Shown here in pieces: positions 11,717 to 28,446 of a stretch of DNA of 62,500 nucleotides (position 1 is the first letter of the stretch; every line of letters starts with the position of its first letter). The position numbers and the translations under genes were made by a program. Below the pieces are notes generated by a model. That model had not been told where the DNA came from and made no database searches. It saw only the letters and a list, made by a program, of their open reading frames with translations. The stretch is from Cristatella mucedo (taxonomy: Eukaryota > Bryozoa > Phylactolaemata > Cristatellidae), in NCBI GenBank assembly GCA_009760855.2, contig WPIO01000016.1, forward strand, positions 3,102,501-3,165,000, read 5' to 3'.

Positions 11717-12309
11717 TCGGCGCGACGGTTGAAACGCAAGACGGCAAGGCGCAACACCAAGCGCAGCGAGCGGCCAAGCGACGCCGCGGCCTTCGCGTGG
11801 TCGCTCGCATTTTATGGCCGACCGGCATAAGCGGCACTCGACTCGCCGCTGCGGCGGCGACGCTGGCGCGTGGGAGACGACTGCTGCGATATTAATTTGC
11901 CGACTTGCGTTGACAGCGGAGCCCGTCTTCGAGTTAATTGGAATCGATGGCGGCTACTCGTCTGCGGAGCTTGCACTCCTCCTCACGCTCTAGCACTTAG
12001 CGCTTAGCTCGCGCCGAGGCGCTCGAGGGGAGCCGCCGTCCCGGAAGTGGAGGGCAGCCCGGAAGTGGCCAGCACGCCACGACGAGCGGGGGCGGGGCGC
12101 CGCAAGCGGCGGCAGCAAGCGGCCGCTGTGCGATCGTCCTCTCTAAGCAGAAGTAATGCAACGCGCGAGCTACAACGAGCGCCTTGAGGGTTACAAGGAG
12201 TATATAGACAATTTTAGACAGCCTAAAGGGCGATTAACTTGAGTAGGTTGCTTACTGTGAGGAGCAGGTTGGTTTTAACTTTCTATCTAAATTTCGCGAA
12301 ATCGGAGGA
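11717..12309. other. GC-rich region with paired ETS-like motifs
   Basis: CCCGGAAGTGG occurs at 12040-12050 and again at 12058-12068. No gene recognised. The pair could be regulatory. Confidence 0.4.
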
Positions 12310-12480
12310 TTAGGTTGTAATAGTGATAATTATAAAAAGATATTTGTATGGCATCCCAAGAGACCTAAATATCTTTTTAAGCTCTATGCATATGCTGCAA
12401 AGGAAGCACGCTAATTGGTTTGGGAGAACATGCACAGTGTCAGCACGCGTACACGGACCCTCAAATGCAATGATGAACAG
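12310..12480 (-). mobile_element. LINE family A 3' UTR relic, minus strand
   Basis: GGCATCCCAAGAGACCTAAA, CTGCAAAGGAAGCACG and GTGTCAGCACGCGTA match, with decay, the 3' UTR of the family A copies on the same strand. Confidence 0.6.
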
Positions 12481-12732
12481 GCGATTTGTAACGGCTGACA
12501 TTGATTTCCGGGCTTTTGTTATATAGCAGCTGAACGCATGGTCTCCAACGTAAACTTCCACGGCACGTGGCATCAGGAATGAAGTGTAGCCGCAGCCAAT
12601 ACTCCGAATACAGACACGTGACCCACAGAACCCATGTGATCTACAAATCCACAGGACCTACAGGTCTTGGACACAGGACCTAGACGATGAGCTTCGATCG
12701 CTAATCAGATTGAGAAAATATCACCTCTCACC

Positions 12733-12825
12733 TTGTAAAGCGCCTAGAAAGAGATTAAGTTCTCTGAGGGCGCTTTATCAAGTGCAATATTATTATTATT
12801 ATTATTATTATTGTTATTATAATCC
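12733..12825 (+). mobile_element. LINE family A terminal hairpin and ATT tail, plus strand
   Basis: AAGCGCCTAG, then GAGATTAAGTTCTCT, then GGGCGCTTTATC and AATATTATTATT. Only the last 90 bases of the element are present. Confidence 0.8.
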
Positions 12826-12883
12826 GTCAAATATCGATAGGATATGGTTAAGATACTCAGCATAAACCCTGTGCATGTCACCC

Positions 12884-13040
12884 CTAACCATACTATTCAT
12901 TTTGTTTGTTTTTCAAGCATGATTTTACTTACCATTCAATTGCATTTCCCTTTGCAGCAAATGTAAAGCGCCTAGAAAGAGATTAAGTTCTCTGATGGCG
13001 CTTTATCACGTACATTATTATTATTATTATTATTATTATA
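12884..13040 (+). mobile_element. LINE family A 3' UTR, plus strand
   Basis: CATGTCACCCCTAACCATAC, a spacer, the hairpin from AAGCGCCTAG to GGCGCTTTAT, and an ATT tail at 13014-13039. A second tail copy within 200 bases of the one at 12733. Confidence 0.82.
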
Positions 13041-13163
13041 GCCGAGGCGAAAAACCTAAGCGACTTTGACCGTTCGATCTATCTTCGATCGAACCCTAGG
13101 TGCCTAGCACCCTGGGCCACCAGCTCGAAGGTGCCGGCAAAACTGAGCTCTTTGGGTGCAAAT

Positions 13164-14830
13164 AATAATAATATTATTAATAATACACTTGATAAAGCAC
13201 CCTCAGAGAACTTGAAATGCTGCGAAGGAAACACGATCGAATGGTGAGTGGTATCATGCTTGATCAACAGCATGAACACCATGGCTAGGTGTGGCGTGCA
13301 CAAGGTCAGCATGCAAGTGTGATTAGTGGGAATATGCAACAGTGTCAGCACGCATAAGCCTGCAAAGGACAAATTACATGGACCCACTAAATGCTGTCAT
13401 AAATCGGTGCGTTTCTAATTTCTTTTTAAATGTGGTCAAGTCAGGAGATGTCATGACGGAAGTCGGGAGTGAGTTCCAGGCTTTGGGAGCATACAAACTA
13501 ATGGCACGGTCTCCACAGGATTTGTGGTTTGTACAAGGTATAGGCAAATAGTTAGTTTCCGAAAAGCGGGTGGAACGATGCTTAGCCTGGTGATGGATTA
13601 GATCGGATAGGTAGGCTGGAGTCAAAGAATGAAGCGACCTAAAAGTGTGTGACAAAACCTTGAAATCAATGCGTTGCTTGACTTGGAGCCTGTGCAGGTC
13701 GGCGAGAAGTGGTGTGATGTGGCAACTGTGACGCTCACGACAGACAAGCCCAGCTGCAGAGCTGTAAACGCCTGAGAGCACAGGCCGGTAGACCAGCAAG
13801 TAGTGAGTTCCAGAAGTCCAGGTGGTATTTTACAAATGCATAGACCAATTTTGATGTGGTATCCCTGTCTAAAGAAGCCCAAATTTTAGCAGTGTTATGT
13901 AGCTAAATGTAGGCAAACTTGACTGTGGAGCTGGTATGGTCGTCTAATACAATTTTGCTTTGTAACAGGACGCCCAGATATCGGGCAGATTTAACTGGAC
14001 GGATGTTGGCAGAGCCGATTGCGAGCGTTAACCTTTTTAATTTCTGAATCTCACTTGCTTCGCCCATGAACACTAACTTGGTTTTATCATCGTTAAATGT
14101 AAAAAGCCTTGCGGCCATCCATGTGTAGATTTCATCAAAACATGGAGCAAGGGAGCTCTTTGAATTCGATGTGCTGGAGGGCTGGAAGGGATCAAAGGTA
14201 CAACTGAGTGTCATCTGCATAGAAGTGGAAGCCTAGATTGTGCATGGCAATCACGTAGGCAAGATACAAAGAGAGTATAAACCGTGAAAATAAGAGGACC
14301 CAGCACAGATCCCGGAGGTACCCCATACTTCAGAGGTGCCTAGGATAATCTGTGTCCATTCGCATCAATACTCTGGAGTCTCCCACTGAGAAAGAACCTG
14401 AACAACTGCAGAGCAATGCCAGTGCCCAGGCGAGAGGAGAGGCGCACAAGTAGGACTTGGCAATCGATAGTATCAAAAGCAGCCGAATGATCAAGCAAAA
14501 CAAATCCAAACAGCCAGACTCTAACGAAGTTTGCATTCCTAGCTAGTTCGTTATGCACCCAAAGCAGTGCTGACTCTGTGGAGTGATTAGCTGTAAACCG
14601 AAACTCGAACTGACTAGCAAGGTTTGAAGTTTCAATGTAGGAGTTCAGCTGGTTCAGCCACGAATCGCTGCGACAAATGAGCTCCAAGCGGAAAGGCGAA
14701 GCGGAAAATGAGCTCGCTAGCTCGCTACCTTTAATTTGCCGATTTGGAATTCCTGCGAGTGCAGACCTGCATCGTATTTCAAAGAACGCGACAATAGGAT
14801 GCCACCAGCCGCGACAACTGAGCGGCAAGA
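13164..14830 (-). mobile_element. LINE family A (CR1/L2-like), 5'-truncated, minus strand
   Basis: Read on the minus strand this is the 3' part of a non-LTR retrotransposon. Reverse transcriptase pieces include ETSNLASQFEFRFTANHSTE, LLDHSAAFDTID, the catalytic YADD at 14221-14210, and LGVLLQSKIVLDDH. The C-terminal region includes LVCRERHSCHITPLLADLHR and PKAWNSLPTSV. A frame change occurs right at YADD and others follow, so it is dead. The end carries the family hairpin and an ATT-rich tail near 13164-13220. No endonuclease part is present. Confidence 0.88.
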
Positions 14831-15338
14831 AATAGTTTGCTTCAAGCGGTTAACTAACCCGCAATTGCCGGCCGGGTTACCGACTTTAAGCTCTACAGAT
14901 TGAACTTTGAACAGATTTAACCGACAAGACTAGATCTCAACGACACTCAACTCTTGCCTGCCAGAGTCCGATGCTTTGAATTTCTCCGCTTGCCAGATTG
15001 ACGCCTAAGCCTAGAACGTTCCACGAGTTTCTAGAAGCGGCAGTGACTGGATTATAATGAAAAAATTGTATTAAATTTTGGCTAGCTCGTAACCGCAATA
15101 CGATCCTGAAATGTGCTCCTGCCTCCAAGAGACCTCGGCGTCACGACGCCAAAGCCGCGGGGGCTTGAGAGCAGACGTGAGACGGAGCTTCAGTCTGTTG
15201 AGCCGGCACAGCGGCTGCTACCGCCGAAGCGATAGCGAACCAGCCTCGGCGACTCGCTGGGCCACTCGGACGGACTGCATCCGCTGCAGGCCGCCGCCGT
15301 GTTATTCGTCGGAGCCGGCTTCCTCGCGCGAGAGGCTG
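14831..15338. other. Downstream flank of the sulfatase gene
   Basis: Lies 3' of the sulfatase stop codon on the minus strand. It should hold the 3' UTR, but I see no clear AATAAA on the minus strand close to the stop. Confidence 0.45.
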
Positions 15339-20518
<5,180 letters not shown>

Positions 20519-21300
20519 GTCCGCGGCGGCGGCGATGATGCTGCAGCTGTCGCTGTCGCGCGCCGACGACGGGCAGCGCGTCGCCACTCTCGCTGCTTCT
20601 CCGGCTGAGCCACCTCAGGACAGGACAGTGTGCGCCGGAGGAGCAGCGCTAAGAGGGCTCCGACGGCGGCGCTGAATGGCGAGCGCGAGCGCTCAAGCGC
20701 TTCCGGCGCGAAACGGTGCGATGTTAAACCGAGAGAGGGCGCTGCGGCGGCGGCGTGCGGCGCGAGAGAGCGCGCACGGCGCGATATTCTCGGACGCCCG
20801 TCGCGTCGCGGGCGAAAGAGGGGCGGAAGTGCGTCAAAAGGCCCGAGATGGTGGATCATGTCGCGTACTGAGCGGGAGGCGGCGGCTGCGCTGTGCTTCT
20901 TATCGAATCAACTCGACGTGCGCCATCGGCACCGGCATCGGCGTGGGATACTCCGTCGTTAACAGAGTTATGCTCAGCAGCGGCGGTGGCGGCTTTGATC
21001 TCTCACCTAGCGCCACGCTCGAATACGTCCCGAAGAGTGCAGGCAATAATTTTATTACGGGTCAGCGGGCGCTAGGGGGGAGAATGCGGTCTGAATCCGC
21101 CGGCGGTAAGCTCGCGGCCGCCACCAGATCCGCCTACAGCGGTCGTCTGCGGACGTGCTGGGAGGTGCATCTATTACGCAGCGTCGCACACTCGAGCGAG
21201 GAGTTTGAGATGGCGTTGCGCACCTCACAGGTGCGCGCGCGCTAATGCAAGGGGCGCGGGATTCTCGCTTCGGCTTGATCCGCGCGGCTACCTTGACACG
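20519..21300 (-). promoter_or_regulatory. CpG-rich region upstream of the sulfatase gene
   Basis: This GC- and CpG-rich stretch lies directly 5' of the sulfatase start codon and probably holds its 5' UTR and promoter. I see no TATA box or initiator that fixes a start site. An open frame continues upstream of the ATG to 20587 but without another ATG. The call rests on position and composition. Confidence 0.45.
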
Positions 21301-22375
21301 CGACGACACAACGAGAGAATATGCTGACTGATGCACACTAGGCGTTACTGCGATTGGAACAACAGCTGCAACAGAGTCGCCCTTCGAAGAGCTTCGCTCG
21401 GCGGTCATCAGCCGGAGTTACAGCTAGCGTATTAATAAACCGCCGCCGCCCCGCTCGCTGCCTCTGCGTATCCATTGAATCGCCAGAAGGCGCTGGCACG
21501 TGCCGACGCGCAGCGTCGCCGCGTGCCAGCGCCATCCGCCTGAATCCACCCGAATCCAATATGTCACGCCTTTCACAAAAAAGAATCGGCTCTGCCGCCA
21601 AAAGAGACGCTGCGTCGGCTGCAATCGCTGCACCGTTGGGCACTTGGTGCTTCGCGTCCTAAAGCTAAGTGCGAACTGCCTGCCTAGGAAAAATAACGTT
21701 CGACCGCACCAAATCATATAGTCCGGCTGCGGTGCACTAAGATCCTCGGGGTTAATGCCGCGGGATTCATGCAATTCTAGACGATTTGGCTCTGACTCTG
21801 ACTAAGCACACTGTGCGTCCTCGCCATGATGGACTACGGTTTACCCCAGACACGAAGAGTGCAAGCTTGAGTATGCCGTGAAAAAAGATCAAGACTGATC
21901 GTCGACATCCACTGGTATGCGAGGACCACTGTAGATCACGCTAATCTACGCTAGCTGATGCCAAGTCCAGGTCCAGCTTATATTAAAGCATCATCACATC
22001 GCATAAGCACAATCCGGAAATGCTGACGTCGACCATCATCCCTAGCCGCTTCCAGGTTCTCTCTCTCTCCCCCCCCCCGACCTAGTGATATTAGTGGCAT
22101 CTAGCGGATCACTTCTCTTGCTTCTTCGATTGAAATGTACATTAGATCAGGGAGTCCGTCCCTGAGGCATTCTCACAGGACTCACTCTCTGCCTTAGTAA
22201 CACGATTAAGTAACACATTAAGTACACGTAACCTTAACCACTAACCTTAGCCACACACGTAACCTTAGTAACGCATTCCCACACGACTCCGCTTCGTCAA
22301 TTCCGTGCAGGAATAACTCAGCGAGCACATTCAAGCCTCTAGGGACCGCATCTTGAAATTCATCTTCTAGTCAAA
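21301..22375. other. Intergenic sequence
   Basis: Mostly mid-GC with no repeats of note except CACGTAACCTTAG variants at 22205-22270. No gene recognised. Confidence 0.45.
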
Positions 22376-22470
22376 GATAATAATAATAACAATAATAATG
22401 TACTTGATAAAGCGCCCTCAGAGAACTTAACCTATTCCTAGGCGCTTTACATTTGCTGCAAAGGGATGAC
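22376..22470 (-). mobile_element. LINE family A terminal fragment, minus strand
   Basis: ATAATAATAACAATAATAATG tail, AAAGCGCCCTCAGAGAAC and TAGGCGCTTTACATTTGC, then the ordinary continuation stops. Confidence 0.8.
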
Positions 22471-22959
22471 GAGTAGCCAGTGGCATACCGAATGGGATAG
22501 GGGGCATGTGTCCCGGGCACTGCATCAGGGGTGCTGGATCGGGGTGGAGGGGCACCGAAATGGGCACCCAATACTGGAGCGGGGGGGGGGGCGCCACCTG
22601 TGTAGCTCGTCCCCGGGTGCACAATATCCTAGGAAGGCCACTGCGATTAACATTCTAGACTCTGTAGCTACTGTTCTCCGCTTAGAGATGCTTAGGCTTA
22701 GTTCTGCTGTCTTGCATAAGTAACATTGATTTTTGTACCTACACCTTTCAAAAAGGCTTGTATTAGGCACCTCATGACGAAGGCAACAATGGGCCAAGAG
22801 AATTAGAGCCACTTCCGTCCAGTCTCCGCACTGTCTTGCCCATCAAAGACGATTAGTAGAACGAGTAGAGGCATCCAACTAAACTCCTGGGTTGAAAATT
22901 CAAACCAACGTAATGTAATGTATCTCCGTATGTAACTCCACGAAGCCATAAAGACTATG

Positions 22960-23205
22960 TGGGTGTTACGCAGGAGAGTTTTGTATAGCGCACTTACAGC
23001 CTACGTGGCTTTCGGTTCGCATTCGGTAGCCAACAGACTTCGTCTCACGAAACAAAGAGAAAGTTGGAAGCTTAGCAGAGTCAGGAGAGCAGTTGAGGTA
23101 GTGAGTTTCGTGGAAGTAGCGGCTCAGGGCCGCTGAAAAGGATGAGCCATAGTCGGCAGCAGGAGAGTAGTTGTCGTTTCGTAAGAAACCAAGCAAGTAA
23201 GATCC
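22960..23205 (-). mobile_element. LINE family B 3' fragment, minus strand
   Basis: The minus strand encodes FLRNDNYSPAADYGSSFSAA, HETHYLNCSPDSA and KSVGYRMRTESHVG, then stops. It is the same C-terminus as at 36300-36518. The tail region TTACATTACGTT follows at about 22905-22925. Confidence 0.82.
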
Positions 23206-23550
23206 GGTCTGTTGTACAGCTAATTGCTCCGCAGAGTCAGCATTGCTCCGGGTGCATAACGACCTTCTCAGGAATGCAGACCTAGGTAAAGTCTCACAGC
23301 TCGATCTTCCGGCAGCGTTTGATACAATCGACCACCACGTCCTTCTCGAACGCCTCTCAACCCAGCTGGGAATCGCTGGCACTGAACTTTGATGGTTCAG
23401 ATCCTATCTCGGTCGGAGACTTTCAGAGCCTACTGGCATCCTATCCATGACAGCGCACGGATAGCGCTGTAAAGATCTTAAGGTCTGCAATGGCGCTAGA
23501 CAAATGTCTTGCTATTATTATTATTCTTTTTTTATAATTATCGTCATCAC
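23206..23550 (+). mobile_element. LINE reverse transcriptase fragment, plus strand
   Basis: Plus-strand codons give AAFDTIDHHVLLERLSTQLG, a stop, then WFRSYLGRRLSEPTG, the core of a LINE polymerase. It then jumps to a tail-like GCTGTAAAGATCTTAAG and a run of TTATTATTATT at 23514-23526. Most of the domain is deleted. Confidence 0.7.
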
Positions 23551-23854
23551 TAGCATTATTATCATTTTCAATTGCACGAGCGTGCCTCTCGATGCGAAAA
23601 GCCAGGTGCCTAGACGCCTGCCTCGACCAGCGTCGGCACTCACCCACTGGAGCAATCCTCGCCAAGCGGCAGACGCCTCGAGAAGAGACTCCTCGGACGC
23701 TTGAGAAACAGAGGCAGCTGGGCTTGTCCGTGCCCTTTCCTAAAGCGCCGGCCGCAGCCGCTGAGCGCCGGAAGCGTTTCTCGAGCGCGAGCAGCAGCCG
23801 ACAGGTCCCTTCGCTGGCTTTGAGAGGCCCGCGCCTCGCTCGCAGAGAGACGCG

Positions 23855-24250
23855 AGACGCAGTGCTGCCGCGAAGCCGCTCACGAGCTAGCGGTCGAGAA
23901 AATTGCGAGCAGCAGACAAACGGAACGCTGACCTTGAACTTTATCCGAATACGCGGATAAAGAACGAGCGCGACCAACGGGTTTAATATATTGTAGTCCT
24001 AAATGACTACTATTGGCTGAGCAAGCCATCATGCATACTAATCTTAAGACCACTGGCTCTCCTCTTCCCGATCACGCTCCGATCAACCGTAGCTGGTGTG
24101 GCCTTGGCAAGGGTCAATTGGCCTAGGTGCTGCCACTCAGCCATGCTCTGCAGCTCCGAAAATAGCCGGTGTCCTGAGGCAATCAGCGATGCACTGCAGG
24201 TCAAGGTTAAATCGTCCGACAAAATGGCTGCAAAGCGGATTCAGCCAACA
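23855..24250 (-). repeat. Copia 3' LTR (about 396 bp)
   Basis: On the minus strand it starts TGTTGGCTGAATCC just after a polypurine tract and stays alignable to the plus-strand LTR as far as GCAGCACTGCGTCT. The terminal AACA is missing, so the outer edge is eroded. Confidence 0.85.
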
Positions 24251-25870
24251 CCTCCCCTCGATGAGTAGCTAGCGTCGATCAAGTGAGTGGGCGATGTCCA
24301 ACAAGCAGTAGCACAAACAGACAACTTGCTGGATCTGGAACTCCATCATGGCAGCATTGGACAATTAAGTTCTCAGAGAGTTGCACTTAACAACTAGCTA
24401 AACCACCTCGGTGAAATCGTTGCCGACCATCTGAAATATGCCTTGCGAAAAGAAGCAGGCCATAAAGCAGCTCACGGAGCCTTCTGCATCGTGCTTCACC
24501 TTGAAGGCAGCTTTGTATCTGATGGCTTGCCTGCACTCGTGTAATCCGACGTCAGACATTATTGCCGTATTCATCGTCATAAGGTCTCGCCGGCCGTCGA
24601 GCTCGAGTTGGTCGTCGTAGAAGTGCATCGTCTAACTCGGTGGGAGCATGTTGCAGCATAGGTTGAGCCGTGGATGCATCGTCAGTCGTAGCTTGGACTT
24701 GTCGCACAGACTCTGCTGGTGCTGTTTGTTTGAGGTGCTGCACAGCGTCCTCCCCTGGAACTGTAAAACCTCCGTCAGATTTGCATGCGTGAGCAGCCAA
24801 TACAGTTTGCTGTCTCATAGAAGTACCTAGCAGGCAGAAAAGTCTCCCTTGTCTTATGCCAGAAGCAGCCACTTCTTTTGACCCAGGTAAGGTAAATGAC
24901 ACGCGATCACTGTCAAACTCCACCTTAGAACCTCTCTCGATGCATTGGCTTAATGAAAAAACGGTTCTTGGCAAGTTTTGGTACAAGGAAAACATCTCGT
25001 AGTTCAGCTTTGTGCCATGTACTGTCAGCACGCAGCTGAACACATACCATACCAATGCCTATCGCTCGAGGCACCTCTCCTTCACCAGCCATGACCCCGA
25101 GATCAATTTTCTCGAAGTAGGAAAATAGTTTTGGCTCATAGCACATTTGCTGTGCGGCTCCAGAATCTATAAGCCACTCCAGCTGCGACGGAAGCTGGTA
25201 GGTAGTCGAGTCAGCAGTGAAAACGAAGCAGTCATCAGTTGCGGTGGGTGTTGGCCTCGGGTTTGGCATTCTCTTCTCTCTGCCTTTTGAAACATCGCGA
25301 GGCCTTGTGACCGACTACCAAACAGTAGTGGCACTTACCGTTAAACTTGCAGGTATGCTGCTTTCCGAGAGCAGTGGGCGAAGCCGCTTTGCTGGCTTTC
25401 CGGGCCTCACTCGAAGCCACAAGAGCCAGCCCTCTCATGCCCTCGTCAAGGGAAGGTCGATTTTGCCGCCTCAGACGTGCATGCATCAGCCTGCTCTGAA
25501 CAAAGTCAAGCGTTAAGTCTCGCGTGTCCCTGGCTTCAAGGGCCATTATCAGCGGCTGCCACGACTCCGGTAGCCCATTGAGCATGCAGAGGGCAATCTG
25601 TTCCTCCGCTACAGTTTCTCCTTCGGCTTGAAGCATATTAGCGATTGATTTCACTTCGCTTGCGTAGTCCTGGACATCGTCACCTTCTACCATCCGGATA
25701 GACGCCAGCTTCTGCTGTAGGAGTAGCCTACTCATCAGTGTTCTTGAAGCGTATATGGCATCCAGCTTCCGCCAAGCCTCCGAAGACGTTGCCATGGTTC
25801 AGTCAAACTCTCGCTGTGCCTTACCGTCCTCTTAGTCTTCTTGAAACTTCTCTCGTTAAGAGATGCAGCA
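23855..25870 (-). mobile_element. Ty1/Copia retrotransposon remnant, minus strand, with 3' LTR
   Basis: Reading the minus strand, this copy starts inside gag at 25870 without a 5' LTR. It carries the gag C-terminus with zinc knuckle CHYCLVVGHKASRC, then a protease with IDSGAAQQM, then a segment that leaps to the beginning of reverse transcriptase (FKVKHDAEGSVS, about 24400-24500). Most of integrase and reverse transcriptase is deleted. A polypurine tract (GAGGGGAGG) precedes the 3' LTR, 24250 down to about 23855, which starts TGTTGGC. Frameshifts separate gag, protease and later pieces, so it is inactive. Relative to the plus copy it lacks about 70 bases of gag just upstream of 25800. Confidence 0.9.
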
Positions 25871-26269
25871 TGTTGGCAGAATCTGCTTCACAGCCATTGC
25901 ACTGGACAATTTAACCTTGACCTGCAGTGCATCACTGACTTACTCAAGACACCGGCTATTTTCGGAGCTGCAGACCACAGCTGATTGGCTCCACTTCGTC
26001 CAATTGACCCCTGCCAATGCCACACCAGCTACGGCTGATCAGAGCGTGATCAGTTAGAGGAGCCAGTAGTCTTAAGATTAGCATGCATGATGGATTGCAC
26101 AGCCAATAGTAATCATTTAGAACTACTATATATTAGACCAGTTGGTTCCAATTTCTTTGTCCGTATTCGGATACGGTCCACGTTCTGCTTATCGGTTGCG
26201 TTATTAAACTTCCGTAATTTTCCAGGCCATTGACTGGTGAGTTGCTTCACGGCAGCACTGCGTCTAACA
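25871..26269 (+). repeat. Copia 5' LTR (399 bp)
   Basis: It begins TGTTGGC and ends CTAACA, directly before the primer-binding site. It aligns with the LTR at 23855-24250 on the other strand with many substitutions (roughly three quarters to four fifths identical by eye). Confidence 0.88.
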
Positions 26270-26285
26270 GGTTAATGGCCCAGTG
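26270..26285 (+). other. Copia primer-binding site for a half initiator-tRNA
   Basis: GGTTAATGGCCCAGTG directly follows the LTR. It closely resembles the Drosophila copia site GGTTATGGGCCCAG, which pairs with an internal part of initiator methionine tRNA and not with its 3' end. Confidence 0.7.
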
Positions 26286-27475
26286 TTACCTGGCATCGTT
26301 GGTTTGGAGACGTTTACGGGTGAGAATTGGCAGCGATGGCGTACAGGGGCGAATTTCTACTTCATTGCCGACGAGCTTTGGGGTGTCGTAAATGACCATG
26401 AGAGACGGCCTGTGGATGCTGCATCTTTTATCGGTAAAAGTTTCAAGAAGTCTAAGAGGACGGTAAGGCACAGCGAGAGCTTGACTGGCACACGGCGAAG
26501 GCATTTTTCAGTGCTCGTCATGGCTGTCTCGGAATCTGTGCTTATGAGTTCCGGTATTGGAACCATGGCAACGTCTTCGGAGGCTTGGCGGAAGCTGGAT
26601 GCCATATACGCTTCAAGAACACTGATGAGTAGGCTACTCCTACAGCAGAAGCTGGCGTCTATCCGGATGGTAGAAGGTGACGATGTCCAGGACTACGCAA
26701 GCGAAGTGAAATCAATCGCTAATATGCTTCAAGCCGAAGGAGAAACTGTAGCGGAGGAACAGATTGCCCTCTGCATGCTCAATGGGCTACCGGAGTCGTG
26801 GCAGCCGCTGATAATGGCCCTTGAAGCCAGGGACACGCGAGACTTAACGCTTGACTTTGTTCAGAGCAGGCTGATGCATGCACGTCTGAGGCGGCAAAAT
26901 CGACCTTCCCTTGACGAGGGCATGAGAGGGCTGGCTCTTGTGGCTTCGAGTGAGGCCCGGAAAGCCAGCAAAGCGGCTTCGCCCACTGCTCTCGGAAAGC
27001 AGCATACCTGCAAGTTTAACGGTAAGTGCCACTACTGTTTGGTAGTCGGTCACAAGGCCTCGCGATGTTTCAAAAGGCAGAGAGAAGAGAATGCCAAACC
27101 CGAGGCCAACACCCACCGCAACTGATGACTGCTTCGTTTTCACTGCTGACTCGACTACCTACCAGCTTCCGTCGCAGCTGGAGTGGCTTATAGATTCTGG
27201 AGCCGCACAGCAAATGTGCTATGAGCCAAAACTATTTTCCTACTTCGAGAAAATTGATCTCGGGGTCATGGCTGGTGAAGGAGAGGTGCCTCGAGCGATA
27301 GGCATTGGTATGGTATGTGTTCAGCTGCGTGCTGACAGTACATGGCACAAAGCTGAACTACGAGATGTTTTCCTTGTACCAAAACTTGCCAAGAACCGTT
27401 TTTTCATTAAGCCAATGCATCGAGAGAGGTTCTAAGGTGGAGTTTGACAGTGATCGCGTGTCATTTACCATACCT

Positions 27476-28446
27476 GGGTCAGCTCCAGAAAGCGAAAGAG
27501 AAGAGAAACAGAATCGCGAGTCATACAGACTCACTTACTTTGTTCCATCACACCATCCTCAACCCTTGACCTGTAATGGATACGTGAACCCTTCGCGAAG
27601 AGGGCGCGATCTGAGCTGACAGCCTGAAGGAACAAAGCTGTCGAGTTTTGCATATATACTTGAGTATTTAGTTCAGCAAGATTTGCTTCAATTTATAGTA
27701 TAACTTTAATTCCTTACTTTTATTTGACGTATACACTTTGTCTCGCGTACGCTGTAATCCGCATGAAAAATCTGGTCCAAGGCACTAGATCGGCAATAGC
27801 CATTAGCGATCTGACGTCAGCCCCGGGCTGTTCGCTTGATGTAACTATCACAACCAAGCGCGACTCGACGAGTCAATAGACGAGACGAGACAGCTCAATT
27901 TCCTGGATAAGTCCGTGTCCGATGAGCCTACAAATGGCAGCAGCCCAGCGAAGTGTTTTTCTTAATCGCTTGACATTAACTGCTTCCCACCGTGCCCACT
28001 TCGATGACACTTCATCACAAAATTAGGCTCTCTCGAACCTGAATCCATTTCCGAATTGACTCAAGGTTTGGATTGCACGCACGGGATACGGAATACTAGG
28101 CGGCATACGGTCAGACAACTAGCGTGGATTTCTACGACGCCCCGACAGATTTCAAAAAGCCGATCTCTGCTGTCAGAGAGTCTCTGCGACCTCCAAGGCC
28201 AGAGAGCCACCCTCACCTGCAAAAGCTGCAAGGTTTTCTCAGACGAGCATGAGAACTTGAGCTGGCGCTGAGTTCGCTAAAGAAAACTCTCCAGCGTACT
28301 TTCACTTTCGTCTTCGTGGCTTTCCGGAGTTGCAGACGCAAATAGGTACTTTCGGACACATACCTCCGCAAACAGAATACATTCCATATAAACAGCGGCG
28401 AAGCCGCGGTGGCACGGCGGTCTGGGAAGCGGAGCCTCCCTGCGAA
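27476..28446. other. Intergenic sequence after the Copia remnant
   Basis: Similarity to the Copia element has ended. No LTR, coding domain or RNA gene is visible. Confidence 0.45.

Larger units (their letters stand above)
25871..27475 (+). mobile_element. Ty1/Copia retrotransposon remnant, plus strand, 5' LTR-gag-protease
   Basis: The 5' LTR spans 25871-26269 (TGTTGGC to AACA). A primer-binding site follows, then a gag frame from about 26283 to 27125. Gag shows FTGENWQRW near its start, a UBN2-like region (WRKLDAIY, LLQQKLASIRM, NGLPESWQ) and zinc knuckle CHYCLVVGHKASRC. Protease (DSGA motif) lies in another frame at 27091-27435, and a third frame holds the next segment, so the coding sequence is frameshifted. 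Similarity to the minus-strand copy stops near 27475. No 3' LTR follows. It is a truncated, dead element. Confidence 0.92.
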
